Shown here: piece after piece, positions 25,691 to 38,581 of the stretch
Layout: each line of letters starts with the position of its first letter
How positions within the stretch are numbered: position 1 is the stretch's first letter
Assembly: GCF_016801865.2 (NCBI RefSeq)
Contig: NC_068938.1
Location: 191,723,409-191,787,408, forward strand
Direction of reading: 5' to 3'
Source of the DNA: Culex pipiens pallens
Lineage: Eukaryota; Arthropoda; Insecta; Diptera; Culicidae
Length of the DNA stretch: 64,000 bases
Translations under genes and position numbers: made by a program
The notes under the pieces: generated by a model
Databases searched by the model: none
Told to the model about the DNA's origin: nothing
Seen by the model: only the letters and a program-made list of their open reading frames with translations

Positions 25691-27185
25691 TCGATAATTG
25701 TCGGTAACGGGCAAAAATGTCATACCCCTATATCGCAAAAAATGCATGAGGACAGATTTCATGCAGATTCTGATATACTTTCATGCCGCCATGCATCATC
25801 ATGTTGGGTGTACCTAATACCCACTTGACTCCGAATCAAAATGCCCCAAGAATACATCAAATCGCTGTAACTTATCCGGAACACCTCCAAGCGAGTTGCT
25901 GTCTTCAACAAAGTTGATCCTAACATCTATGAGAACGTTACTATCACCGTTTGCTTCATTGCTCTACCCATTTTACGACCTCAAGTGTTGAGTATCGAAG
26001 AAGTGTTCATTTCTCACGTAGTTCTCTCACCAAGCTTTCGCTCTATCCGGACACCTAATAAATCATTCCCCAGCTCGGCAACTCATCACAACGCGCCTAT
26101 AGAAACAAAGAATCATTACGACCCCGGCGATCACCAAGCGCCCAACAATCGTTCACAGTCACGCCCGGGAACCTGCTGCTGCAAGGGGCGCGCGATTAAT
26201 AATTGATCGTAATTGTTTGATATTAATTTCTGTTAATATTTCATCATTAGCCCCGGACCCGGTTGGTATGCCACTTGGCGTGGAGGTTCCCCGCGCACAA
26301 CAAATCTCGCTGTGAGGTTTCTCCGCGGAGAGTTCTTCTTGGGCCCATTAATTGAATGACGAATTGGGAATCCAGCACCCCGGACTCCGCGCATCGAATT
26401 GGGCGCGAGAATTTTTTCGGCCCCGGACACGCATGGTTGGTTTTGGTGAACTGATTAATCAACGCGGGTGAAACCCCCTTCTGCGAAGCGGAGTGGAGGT
26501 TCAGCTTGGATGTTGCTGATCAAAACGAATCGTTACAGGAGTTATATCTCGTTGAATGGACCGAGAGGGATTCCGGAGGGGCGTAGCGTAATCGGATCGA
26601 AACGAATTAATCCGGGGGGTTTCGAGGGCGATTTGGAGTGCGCGAAGGTGGGTAAAGGTGGCTTGGGGTGGTCGTCAACCTTTTCAGAAGTTGTTGGATT
26701 GAAGTTGAGTTTGCAAAAGGATTCATTTTATGCTAATTTGAATTTTACTTCTAAAGGATTGAAGACTTCCGGATCTTCTTGAAGTAAGTCAGCATGTTGA
26801 AAACAAATTTGAAAGCTCGTATGAGGTCAATGTTATGGTGATTTTAAGCACTTCTCTGGCCAAATTGTGCTGATTTTTACCATTCCTTTTTATTAATTTT
26901 GAGCTATCCCCAACCGATTGACCCCTATTTTGTCTAGAAAAATTCAATATGGATTAAAAAAAACTACCATTTAATTTTATCTTCCTATATTCATCGCAAA
27001 TTCAATCCTTAAAGCTTTGCCTTAGAGATGTCTTAGAAACAGTTGTTACAAAAAGATAGAGGCAACTTGTTGCGTGGTTAGAAATAAGGATGCATCTCGA
27101 TTAGGATAATTTAGAGAATCTAACTTCTATGGATCTTTGTTTGTTTTTTCTCACATCTCAAAAGCTAGACTAATTGGTCAAAAGG
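25691..27185. other. Non-coding DNA with a balanced-GC island
   Basis: 25990-26720 is an island of balanced composition with AATTAAT and TAAT words at 26195-26240 and 26345-26360. Short overlapping open frames have no recognisable domain. No gene supported. Confidence 0.45.
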
Positions 27186-29599
27186 TAGGGGAGAGTGGGG
27201 AGACATGAATTGAAAGCTTTAAAGCAATTCCATGCCAAATAGGGAATCGGTTGTACCCGACCCTCTCCGATTTCAATGAAACTTTGTAGACATGTTATCC
27301 TACGCTTATATAAGCCATTTTTGTGTATATGGAGCCAGTTCCACACGATAATGACTTTTGAGAAGGGCGTAAGTGTTTTAAATATTTTTGTAATTCGGAA
27401 TTTAAATATTTCTGTATCTCGAAGCCGTTGCATCGTATCAAAAAGTGGTCAAAGACAAACTTGTAGGAAATTTGACGGGCTTTTCGATAAAAATACACTG
27501 AAAGAAAAAAACACCCAACTTTTATGAGATTTTTTGATTTTTAAGTTTAAAAGTCAAATTTGAGGGGGAGCCCACGATTTTTTTTCGTTCAAAATTTGTG
27601 TGAAGATAGCCTAAAATGTTACAAAAAGACTCACGAAAAATGCAGGATGGAGCAACTCACCTAAAAAAATACAAAAATCATTTACTGAAACTGTTTTTTT
27701 GAAAAGTGCTCTAAACGTCAAAATTTTCAAAAACCGAATATGGGAATCGATTTTCCAGACAATTTTACATAAAAGTCTCCATATTGATCATTGTCCTAAG
27801 TCCAATCCTTGTGAAGTTACAGCGGTTTTAAAAATAAAAATGTAGAAAAAATAGGTTTTTTGATGGTTTTTGGCAATTTCTATATGACAGACTTGATTTT
27901 TCAGTCTCGTAAATATTTTTACCGGAAAGCTCGTCCAATTTCCCATAAGTTTGTCTTTGACCACATTTCAATTGGATGTATGGGCTTACAGATATAAGCT
28001 AATTTACTATCCAGGTTACTATACTACACTGAAAAAATATGATGTTTTCAATTATGAGCAATGTAATTAGCTTATATCTGCAAGCTCATACATCCAATTT
28101 AAATATTGTCAAAGACAAACTTATGGGAAATTTGAGCTTTCCGGTAAAAATATTTACGAGACTGAAAAATTAAGTCTGGCATATAGAAATTGCCAAAAAC
28201 CATCAAAAAACCTATTTTTTCAACATTTTTATTTTTAAAACCGCTGTAACTTCACAAGGATTGGACTTAGGACAATGGTCAATATGGAGACTTTTATGTA
28301 AAATTGTCTGGAAAATCGATTCCCATATTCGGTTTTTGAAAATTTTGACGTTTAGAGCACTTTTCAAAAAAACAGTTTCAGTAAATGATTTTTGTATTTT
28401 TTTAGGTGAGTTGCTCCATCCTGCATTTTTCGTGAGTCTTTTTGTAACATTTTAGGCTATCTTCACACAAATTTTGAACGAAAAAAAATCGTGGGCTCCC
28501 CCTCAAATTTGACTTTTAAACTTAAAAATCAAAAAATCTCATAAAAGTTGGGTGTTTTTTTCTTTCAGTGTATTTTTATCGAAAAGCCCGTCAAATTTCC
28601 TACAAGTTTGTCTTTGACCACTTTTTGATACGATGCAACGGCTTCGAGATACAGAAATATTTAAATTCCGAATTACAAAAATATTTAAAACACTTACGCC
28701 CTTCTCAAATGTCATTATCGTGTGGAACTGGCTCCATATACACAAAAATGGCTTATATAAGCGTAGGATAACATGTCTACAAAGTTTCATTGAAATCGAA
28801 GAGGGTCGAGAAAAAAGTACCTGAAAAATTCCTGTTTTGGGCTGGAATTGCTCTTTAACATTCAACTATGTTTGACTGATAAGGGTATTTCATCAGATGA
28901 ATTCTTCGAATCATGCCAAGTGTTTGAAAACATATTTTAAACCAGCATTTTCAAAATGTTAGGGGATTATGCTATCAACATTTTGAACAAATCTTAAGCA
29001 AAATGTTTCTTATTCATCCAAACTTTTCTTTTATAAGTTACAGAAATTTCACAAAAAAAACCTCTATGGTTGTGCCCAAAATAATACAAGTTTAGTATGT
29101 AAAATATCTAAAAACTTAAAATATTCTGTTTTAGACCAAAATTGAGCATGTTTACAAAATCTGGTAATTTTTGTTTACAAAACATTTGAAAAATGGTTCA
29201 AACTGCAGTAAGTTATGTACAATTATACTAAAGGAAACTTTGTACGAAAACCCAGCCCAATTAATTAAGCTTGAAGCTGATTCCAATTTTTGGAGTTGGT
29301 AAGTTTATCAATTAATTCATGTTTAATTTTTTTAGAATACATTTCGAGTGTTTTCTATACATATCAAAACAAAGAAAAAAGATCTCTTGGAGGTTTTTTG
29401 CAGCACTTTTTAGAAAAATATGTGTCACTTAATCTAAACATTTTTTTTTTTACTTTTTTCTTAGTTTTCTACAATGAGTTTTAGTCAATTTTGTACAACT
29501 TTCTAGAACAAAGCTCGTTTTTTAACCCACATGCTGACGAGATACAGACTTGGGATTGGGCTTGTGTCCCCGGGCATCAAGTCTCCCCACACTCCCCTA
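27186..29599. mobile_element. TIR-bounded element (TAGGGGAG ends) hosting palindrome 3
   Basis: The left end reads TAGGGGAGAGTGGGGAGAC. The right end (29581-29599) is the inverse of TAGGGGAGTGTGGGGAGAC, so 18 of 19 positions match. The palindromic element 27219-28857 lies inside. The rest (28858-29580) is AT-rich and codes for nothing recognisable. Non-autonomous DNA transposon is the most likely class; target duplication is unclear. Confidence 0.65.
27219..28857. mobile_element. Long palindromic element 3 (GAGCAATTCC ends)
   Basis: The left arm (27219-28004) and right arm (28065-28857) are inverse complements over about 780 bp, around a 60-bp spacer. The inner ends are exact ('cagatataagctaatt' and its inverse). 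The outer ends read GCAATTCC and, inverted, GAGCAATTCC. The stretch just inside the outer ends differs between the arms (27231-27260 against 28810-28845). The same family recurs at 34369-37192. It contains the shared motif AATTTTACATAAAAGTC near 27761. No transposase frame. Confidence 0.88.
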
Positions 29600-32500
29600 C
29601 AGCAATTTAAGCTATAAAAATGCCTTTTTACATCTCAAATATATCTAAAAATTGCAAGCCAATTTCTATGCTTCAGGATGCAGTTGGAAGAAAAAAAAAT
29701 GGCAAATTTCAGGGATTTTGTCTTTAAACACAGTATATTTAATTTTGAAAATGTCGGATTCACATGAAAAAAAAACTTAAATTCAAAAACTGTCTGTCTG
29801 AATCTGAACATTGAGTCAAACTGTCAAAATCTCGATTTGGATCAAATTTTGGATTTAAAAAAAAATAATCAAGTCAACCAACAGAAAACTTTATGATTAA
29901 TTTCAAATTAATCGTCGAAGACGTAAAAAGTGAGATAAAATTTTGATATCTTGGAAAAAGTTGTTTCAATTGAAATGTTATACAATTTTCAAAATGAAAA
30001 AGAAATTCAAAAAAACTATTCATGAGAACTAAGATTTCTGAAACACAACCACCAAAATTTTGAACTAAGACAAATGTTGCCCTTTTTTTGCAACAACTTT
30101 TTGGAAGACAGCGCATTGTTATGATTTTTTTTAAAGAAGTCATAAGATTAAGTTTAAAGCAAATTAAATATAAAATTACATAAAATTTGATGTAAATCTT
30201 ACAAATATTTGGAAAAATTAAGAAAAAAATACAATTTGAAATAACTGATTAATAAATATACTTATTTGTTTTTTACCAACTTTAAATTAAATTGAATCAT
30301 GAATTTTCCATCATCAACTATTTCATTTGAATGTTCTACATCGATAGTCTTTAAGAATTTAATTCATATAAAGAAAATACGAACCAATTGGATTATTTTT
30401 GCTTTAGATACCATGAAACTAAAAAAAAAATCTGTTCAAATTGATATTTTAGTATTTAAACAAATATGAATTATAATAAAAACATTGTTTTCAATTACTT
30501 TGTTATGCACCGTTGAAAATATTGTATAAAGTTCTTGTCGTCAAATTGAAAAAATATTCAAAGTGTAAAGTAAATTTTGAAGGTCTTCAGCACAACAAAA
30601 CTATTTGAAGAAGTTAACGTTAAAAATAAAAATAAATATCAGCAATTAGCTTTTAAAAACAATAAGCAATTATAACTGTTAACCTCAAGTTAGATTTATA
30701 ATGCTCGATTATGAGAAAATTGTTGCATTGTAAAACATTATAAAATATAAAGCATTGTAAATTGTAGTTTTGCATTTCAATTTTCTTCAAATAAACAAAA
30801 AAAAACTTTAAAAACTTTTTTTAAAAGGATTTTCCTAGCTAATTTTCAGCTTTTTTATACTTTTGCAAATTTAATCAACAAATTTTCAATTTGCAATCAT
30901 GAAATCTGTGGCATTTTTTTTTTTTTTCATTTTTAGGATAAAACAAATATTTTTGAAACTAAACTATCTCAAAAATCTTAGATAAAAATATGCAATGAAA
31001 CTTAATTTTTAAAAATAAAAATAATACAATTTTGTCAAAACAGAATTCAAAGAAAATTAATCAGTTTACCCTTAAACAAACAATTTGTATGTATTTATAA
31101 CTAAACAAATTATAGAAAAATCGCTTTCATTGATTTTTACATTAAACTGAGTAATATAAATGTCACACTACAATATTTCAGTTTGTTAACTGATGTCGAA
31201 AACTCATATCATCTTCAATGAACTTTTGGGCACTAAATTGACCTAACTAGTTCTCTTCTCTTGAAATTTCTGTGAACTTGAGTTATTGAAAGTTAAAACA
31301 TTGACCTGTTTACGGATAACCTGCAGTTAGCTTCAAATGATGTGTGTCTCCTAATTCAGCTATTAAAAATCAACCAACAAATTTAAAAAGCCACTCTAAA
31401 TATGTATATCAAATATGTTTTACTACACCTAAACCTTCTAATTCAATCCAGTATGAAGATCACTGGCCTCCCCCGAAATTCCACCAACCAACCGGATCAA
31501 ACCAACCCCTCCACCCAAATCGATTGTCACAAAACCCCCGACGAGAGGGTTGCGGTTTTTCCGTTCAGATTTAGGATTCGAGGGGGTGGACCCAAAACCG
31601 CAGCCGTAATTACCAAGAGCAACCAAGCCTTACCGTCCTTTCGCTGGGGGGAGGAGCAAGTCGTCAAAAGGGGTTTCACTCGTAGGAAGGGGGGGACGAA
31701 AGCAATTATTTCCAACATTTCAATTATTTCAATTTATCGAACGCGCTCGAGTCCGCCAATAGCCAACATAAATGGAATTGAGTCGTTCTCCCTCAGCTGC
31801 GTTCGTTTCCACCGATGACCACACTTCTTCAAAGCTTCAACGACTGCCTGTGTGCTCAACGGTTGAACTCCATACTAGGTATTGGCGATGGGGGGAACAC
31901 GACGAAGCAAGGTTTTCTTAGATGTCAAACCATTTAATGAACCAAAGTGACAAATATGGGCGGATAATTAGAGAGTGCAACCGATGGTCAACCGAACATG
32001 AGGGTTTTCTTCCCATTTGGGAGGCGCGATTGGGAGTGACAGTTCGATTGACTTGTGCAATTGGGCTTGCTGATGCTTGATAGTAATTGCCGGAGGGGGC
32101 GTTCTCGAGGATCATGATGGTACGAGGAGTGAGTGTGGTTGGTTTTAGTTTGATTGAATTTGCATTTCATTTCCGGGCACGCTACAACTTTGTCTGGCCG
32201 AAAGTTGTCTGGTCATCGAGCTGAGCTGGGGTTTGGGTAATCAATTTTGTGCTGTTCGAATGGCACTGCGTGATGGTCTGCGGGCTGAGGTTGAGGAGTC
32301 TATCGTGTGGCCGACTAATTGGTTGGAAGTTGGTCCAGATGGTATCAATTGAATATATTAGGTGACAGGCCTTGAGATATTGGCTGGAAACTAGAGCCGT
32401 GAATGAAATTGATATATCTTACTATGAAAAGAACCTTAAAATGTCTACAATACAATAGCCTTCAAAATATAATGAAAATGAATGCGTTTCTACAAGAAAA

Positions 32501-32902
32501 TATATTTTCAAGAGTTTGAGAGTTTTTAAATTCCCGAGACAACCTATGAAAATATCAACTTCGTTTGAATGTGTATTTAAATTTTTTTTATAGATTTTAA
32601 GTAACTTTTGTTTAAATTTGAATGCAATCAAATTATATTTCAAGCTTTCAAGCTACAACAAAAAATTTTCCTTCAAGCAATAACAACAAACATGTACATA
32701 TCTAGAGTTTATCTGAGATAATGTAAAATATATCATCAGTTAATTTTTTTGATTTTGGTTGTTTTGGAATACAATTTACAAAGGTTGTTTTGTAAAGTTT
32801 AGATTAGAATTGTGCAATTAGAATTATTTATTTTTAACATAATTTCAATATTGAGCCTAACTTTAAAACATACAAAGCACACCAAACGTCATAACAGTTA
32901 CA
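29600..32902. other. AT-rich DNA, then a balanced-GC island
   Basis: 29600-31330 is very AT-rich with no recognisable feature. 31440-32400 is a balanced-GC island with short overlapping frames and no domain. 32400-32902 is AT-rich again. No gene supported; the island is a candidate regulatory or conserved non-coding segment. Confidence 0.45.
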
Positions 32903-33550
32903 GTATGTAAAAAAAGTATTTGTTCAGAAACTCATGCCGAACATTTTGCTACAAAAAGCTCATGAAAAGACGATTTCTATAAATAGTTATATAACAAATT
33001 CTATAACAAAAATCAAAAAGGTGCAAAAAAAGTTTGAACATCTTTTGAAAAATCAACATAAATAAAGTTATTTGTTGACAAATCACAATAAATCCAGTCT
33101 CCCAACTTAAAATAGGCATTCTTGACTGATTAAAAATCTAATTTGGATTGGATATAAAGTTTACTACACAGAAAAAAAATAATGGTAATATGCATTAGGA
33201 AATGGTGACAGATTTTGTGGCAAAATAAATGATAAATTTTATCCCAAAAAAATAATGAATTTTCATCGGTTTTTAATGAATATTCATCAGGTTCACATTT
33301 TTACACATTTTTTATGTAATATTACACAAATAAAAAGGTAATATTCAACCTACCAAATTTTCAACAATCCAAAATTCAACTTTTTTTTCTGTGTAACTAC
33401 TTAGTATAACAGTTTATATAACTCTGGAAATTCTGTATAAAACATATCAAAACTTAATTTTGCAAACTTTTAATTTAACTAAATGCTAATATATTATCAA
33501 AGAGTTGTTAAATGAATATTTTGGAGTGGATATAACACCGTTTTGGGGGT
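32903..33550 (+). repeat. Dispersed repeat, copy 2, interrupted by a MITE
   Basis: Same sequence as 15563-16066 in the same orientation, from CAGTATGTAAAAAAAG to 'ccgttttgggggt'. It lacks about 70 bp that copy 1 has just after the start. A 227-bp MITE is inserted at 33167-33393. Copy 1 serves as the empty site. Confidence 0.7.
33167..33393 (+). mobile_element. 227-bp MITE, CACAGAAAA ends, TA duplication
   Basis: The ends are CACAGAAAAAAAA and its inverse TTTTTTTTCTGTG, flanked by TA on both sides (33165-33166 and 33394-33395). Comparison with copy 1 of the host repeat, which lacks it at this point, confirms the insertion. Such ends with a TA duplication fit Tc1/mariner-type MITEs. Related copies are at 47573-47773 and perhaps 3184-3420, both inverted. 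Confidence 0.85.
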
Positions 33551-34368
33551 CTTTGTATCGATAGAAAAAAAATTTCGATGGAATTTTGTACCAACCCACA
33601 ATTACGTCGTCGGAAAATCCAGCGGCATCCGAACCAGTCCACGATTGAATTATAAGAAAAAGCATTGGTTCAATTTCATACCTAAATATTTCTTGAAATA
33701 GGATTATTAGACAAGGCTGAAGTTTGTGTGTTCTTTAAGTCGATCCAGAGGCATGATTCAAACACTTGAAGGTTTTTTAACTCATTGTTCAGTATCAATT
33801 AAAACTTTTCAATTTAAAGTTATTTAAATGCCCTCCAAACGAAATATTTTATCAAAAAATTCCAAATCAGTTAACTGATTTAAACTGACTTGAAAAAAAA
33901 AGGTTTGGCATTTTAAGAACTAATATTTAGTACGAATTGAAAGAAATTTCTCAAGATTTTCAAATCACAGCTCTTTCAAGCACGGAAAAAATGCAAACCA
34001 ACAAAAAAAATCTGTTTTTATCTTGATTGTTTTTTTTAATTTGCAAAAAAAAATCAAGCATATCTAAAATATCATTGATTTTTTATTCATTTGCAGCATA
34101 GTTGAAATATTTTAGAAAGAAAAATGAAAATGGTAACAAATTATTTTAATTCTCAAAGAAACACCATTTTCAACTTTTGTGCTGAGAGCTAATCAGCCAA
34201 TTAGAAATAATTTTATAAAAGCTAATAACCCTCGCTTACTGTTTCAAAAGATCCGATAAACATTGGATGCCCATGGAGGCCATGACACATTGGTTGTTTT
34301 GAAAAAGTAATCTAGAAATTATTCATAGTGGATTTTGATTGGGCTAAAATTTGGCAAGTAAATTCCAA
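33551..34368. other. AT-rich non-coding DNA
   Basis: No gene seen. Positions 34288-34319 are identical over 32 bp to 39711-39742 inside the hAT-like element, so a small dispersed fragment lies here. Confidence 0.5.
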
Positions 34369-35343
34369 TATAGAGCAATTCCAGCCCAAAACTGGAATTT
34401 TTTAGGTACTTTTTTCTCGACCCGATTTCAATGAAACTTTGTAGACATGTTATCCTAGGCATATATAAGCCATTTTTGTGTATATGGCGCCAGTAACACT
34501 CGATAATGACATTTTAGAAGGGCGTACGTGTTTTCAATATTTTTGTATTTCGTAATTTAAATATTGCTGTATCTCGAAGCCGTTGCATCGTATCAAAAAG
34601 TGGTCAAAGACAAACTTATAGGAAATTTGACGGGCTTTCCGAAAAAAATACACTGAAAGAAAACAACACTCCACTTTTATGAGGTTTTTTGATTTTTAAG
34701 TTTAAAAGTCAAATTTGAAGTTGAGCCCACGATTTTTTTTCGTTCAAAATTTTTGTGAAAATAGCCTAAGATGTTACAAAAAGACTCACGAAAAATGCAG
34801 GATGGAGCAACTCACCTTAAAAAATACAAAAATCATTTACTGAAACTGTTTTTTTTTTTAAAGTGCTCTAAACGTCAAAATTTTCAAAAGCCGAACTCGA
34901 GAGTCGATTCTCCAGACAATTTTAAATAAAAGTCTCCATATTGACCATTGTCCTAAGTCCAATCCTTGTGAAGTTACAGTGGTTTTAAAAATAAAAATGT
35001 TGACAAAATAGGTTTTTTGATGGTTTTTGGCAATTTCTATATGACGGACTTGATATTTCAGTTTCGAAAATATTTTTACCGAAAAGCTCGTCCAATTTTC
35101 CATAAGTTTGTCTTTGACCACATTTCAATTGGATGTATGGGCTTACAGATATAAGCTAATTTATTATCCAGGTTACTTTACTACACTGAAAAAATGTTAT
35201 GTTTGAATTATGAGCAATGTAATTAGCTTATATCTGTAAGCCCATACATCCAATTGAAATGTGGTCAAAGACAAACTTATGGGAAATTGGACGAGCTTTT
35301 CGGTAAAAATATTTTCGAAACTGAAAAATCAAGTCCGTCATAT

Positions 35344-36514
35344 CGAGAGTTGCAAAGTAACCGCCGACCTTACAAGTCGCATTATCAACGCCAGTCCGCA
35401 GTTTGTGTGCGCGTCGCCGCTTTTTTTAAATGTGCACCGTAGACAAAAACAGTGTGGTTCTGGATTTTTGTCAACTCCAAACCCAACCAGGCCCGAAGCT
35501 TGTAAAAAAATTCCTCGCAGACCTTCAAGTAAACCAAGAAAACTTGCGAGCATTGCAATTATGCAATAGAAGAAGAAAAGCCGTGTTGCAGTTCGCCGAC
35601 TCAGCAATGGCCTCGTCCATCATCGACAAACCTCTGGTATATCAGGGTTGCAAAATCCCGATTTACCTGGACAACAACGCTACGGAAGTTCGTGTGCTTG
35701 ACCTACCTCTAGGCATAAGCAATGACGACGTAGTAAAAGTGATGAGTAAATACGGCGAAATTTTGACCATCGCCAACGACCGCTGGATTAACTTCTTCCC
35801 AGGAATCCCAAATGGAGTTCGGACCCTGCGGATGTTGCTGAAACAGCCAACGCCGAAATCAATCACTGTAAACAATGCTGCTGCAACAGTGACGATTATA
35901 GGCAAAAAAATGCTTGCAAACTCAAAGCAAAGAACAAAAAATGTGCGGATTCAACTAAAAAGGTGAACCAAAAAAGCACTACACCACCGATTGAACCTGA
36001 GCCAAGTAGCAGCAGCGGCAGTAAAAGCAACAACAGTAAATCAGACCAACATCCAAAGCAAACGAGTCAAATTGACGAAGAAGACAACGATGGATTCGAG
36101 ACCGTGCTTTCTAAGCACACTCGCAAAACCCGGAAGCGCTTACAAGCATATTTGGACGCGGATGACGAATTGACAACAAAACGAAGAGAGATGGCTGAAG
36201 AAGAATCAACAGATGAAGAAGACGAAGATGTCATAAAAGCAAAATATTATAGGAATAAGTGTTATGAGATAACTGTTAAATCCCTGGAAGAAGAGGACGA
36301 AGATAAAATTGAAGAACTTGATAATTTAAGATCAAAATTTTCCGCTAAATATTTGAAACATAGACAGAAATATTTAGAAAAAAAGGCATGGTAACAATTA
36401 TTGAAATAAAGCCAGACAAGTGATTTAAAACTCTGTAACCTTTCCTCTTCCACTATCCACCTTGAAGAGATGAATGCATAATGGTGTAAAGTCTCTATAA
36501 TAAAAAAAAAAAAA
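35344..36514 (+). mobile_element. ORF1-only, poly(A)-tailed non-LTR element (HAL1-like)
   Basis: It is flanked by the exact 13-bp duplication 'aagtccgtcatat' (35331-35343 and 36515-36527) and ends in an A-run (from 36502). An AATAAA lies near 36408. The roughly 1.17-kb body holds an 86-bp leader, an ORF1-type reading frame with a frameshift, about 120 bp of 3' sequence, and no endonuclease or reverse transcriptase. Mammalian HAL1 ('half-L1') elements have this layout. An internal deletion of a full LINE is the other explanation. It inserted into an existing palindromic element, so it is younger than that element. Confidence 0.85.
35430..36394 (+). pseudogene. LINE ORF1-like protein, frameshifted
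   Basis: The frame from ATG 35430 encodes 178 residues to 35966. A second frame continues from about 35963 to 36394. The first part has an RRM-like segment (VRVLDLPLGISND, residues 87-99, and NGVRTL, 128-133), similar in layout to the ORF1 at 38582-41194. The second part is Ser/Asn/Lys-rich, then strongly acidic with coiled-coil-like charge. The phase change falls where the other ORF1 has its CCHC knuckle. Scattered Cys codons in two frames around 35911-35946 suggest a decayed knuckle. ORF1 proteins of this type bind LINE RNA in ribonucleoprotein particles. This copy is probably no longer functional. Family assignment is by layout, not alignment. Confidence 0.7.
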
Positions 36515-37192
36515 AAGTCCGTCATATAGAAATTGCCAAAAACCATCAAAAAACCTATTTTTTCAACATTTTTATTTTTAAAACCGCTGTAACTTCACAA
36601 GGATTGGACTTAGGACAATGGTCAATATGGAGACTTTTATGTAAAATTGTCTGGAGAATCGACTCTCGAGTTCGGTTTTTGAAAATTTTGACGTTTAGCG
36701 AACTTTTCAAAAAAACCGTTTCAGTAAATGATTTTTGTATTTTTTTAAGGTGAGTTGCTCCATCCTGCATTTTTCGTGAGTCTTTTTGTAACATCTTAGG
36801 CTATTTTCACAAAAAATCTGAACGAAAAAAAATCGTAGGCTCACCTTCAAATTTGACTTTTAAACTTAAAAATCAAAAAATCTCATAAAAGTGGAGTGTT
36901 TTTTTCTTTCAGTGTATTTTTTTCGGAAAGCCCGTCAAATTTCCTACAAGTTTGTCTTTGACCACTTTTTAATACGATGCAACGGCTTTGAGATACAGCA
37001 ATATTTAAATTACGAAATACAAAAATATTGAAAACACGTACGCCCTTCTACAATGTCATTATCGAGTGTTACTGGCGCCATATACACAAAAATGACTTAT
37101 ATATGCCTAGGATACCATGTCTTCAAAGTTTCATTGAAATCGGAGAGGGTCGGGTACAACCGATTCCCTATTTGACATGGAATTGCTCTATA

Positions 37193-38504
37193 GATAGACT
37201 TTTATTTTGTGGTTTGCCTATAGGGTGATTCTATCAAAAATAGGTTGAATAGAGCGATTTTCACAAAAAAAATCGTCGAAAATTCCGCGGATGCAATTTT
37301 TTTAAAAAAGGTGGAACGATGTTTTCGGTCACAGAAATTAGAGATTTATTCAAATTAAGTTCTGCAAAGTTCTAGAATCATCTAAACATCCTAACAAATC
37401 ACTGGAAAGAAGAATCATCTTGATTGGCCCAAGAACCAGCGAGTTGAAGTTACCGTTCCACCTTTCTTGGGAGGCTTGGGCGTCCGTGTAAGTTAAACAT
37501 GCGTTGGGCGTTCCAGTGTTAAATAACTTCCATGCCAAATTGTAGCCAAATCGAAGCTCTTTTGATTTAGATCCTGCCGATTTGATGTGAAATCGCTGAA
37601 TAAAACTACACCAATCGAAAAAGTTTAAATGGGCTTCTCCGAAGTACCTTAAACAGAACCATTTCCATCACTAAATGAGCAGCAAACCGCTCGTCAAGCC
37701 GGTGAATAAAACGGAATTCATTATGAGCAGAGCACCCACATCCAATCACCGGCGCCCAAGCTGGAAAAGGGCCATTTCCCAGAAGTAACTTTTCCACTTA
37801 CAAACCGGTGTGTGCCCCTTTTGCCCGAAAACTAGCATGGTGATTGTTTTCGACACGGCGGGACCACCCCCCGAAACTGTGCAATTGAATTACGCCCGGC
37901 CCGTTCAGAAACGTTACGTTACGGTGGTAGTTTTCCGATCTAATTTTCCGGCAAACTGCCACACTATTTGCTCGCCAACTCGACTTTGTGCGTCGGATAA
38001 TAACGCAGGGGAGGGGCAGACATGGTCCCGGGATCTCCGGTCGAACAAGGCAAAACCGCGGAAATCCCACGTGGCCTAGAAGGCAAACCGCGCGCACAAA
38101 GCCCCCCGCCACAAAGAGAATACCTGAGTATTCTACCTCTGCACACGTGTACCACACGTGGTCCGGACAGTGGGCCCCGCTCCGGTTCCGGCTCTGAAGT
38201 CGATGAATAATTAAGTTGCTCTTTGGTGGCGGTTCCGAGAAGGAAGCCCCGGACAACAACGCCGGACGGCTACAGAGAGAGAGAGAGTTGGGCAAACAGC
38301 AAGTTTTCCTAACCTAACAAACCGACGTCGGAACGTCGGGACCACGTTGCATAATGGAGCAGAATCAGCCCGCGCGGGCGCTGATTATGATGATGGTCGT
38401 CCCGGGCTGGGAGTGATTTTCCGCGGACAAAGCGTTTAAGTCATTCTCGGACGATACGTTGAGCCGAACAGTCGATAGTGGCAAACGCTCCCGAAAAAAA
38501 AAGC
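37193..38504. other. Non-coding DNA, insertion site of the LINE
   Basis: 37193-37500 is AT-rich. 37520-38480 is a balanced-GC, CpG-rich island with a short GA run (38275-38287). A 165-codon minus-strand frame (37798-38295) overlaps plus-strand frames and has no recognisable domain. No gene supported. Confidence 0.45.
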
Positions 38505-38581
38505 AAATTTCTCGCGCGCGGCGCGGCCGTGGTAGTAGTGTGTGGTGGATTAGCGGAATCTATTGTTAAATAGATAAAGAA

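Larger units (their letters stand above)
34369..37192. mobile_element. Long palindromic element 4, right arm split by a retroelement
   Basis: Same family as 27219-28857: ends TATAGAGCAATTCC and its inverse, inner arm ends 'cagatataagctaatt' (35146-35161) and its inverse (35221-35236), spacer about 59 bp. The right arm is interrupted at 35344-36514 by an ORF1-only retroelement with a 13-bp duplication. Without it the element would be about 1.64 kb, close to element 3. The TATA boundary may include a TA target duplication. Confidence 0.88.

Noticed and set aside
28539..28865. Frames repeated at 27276-27527, 28539-28865 and 36554-37228
   Set aside because: They are copies of the same palindromic-element arm read in corresponding phases, not a gene family.
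37798..38295. Minus-strand frame of 165 codons
   Set aside because: It has no recognisable domain, overlaps plus-strand frames and has no splice or start context that would single it out.
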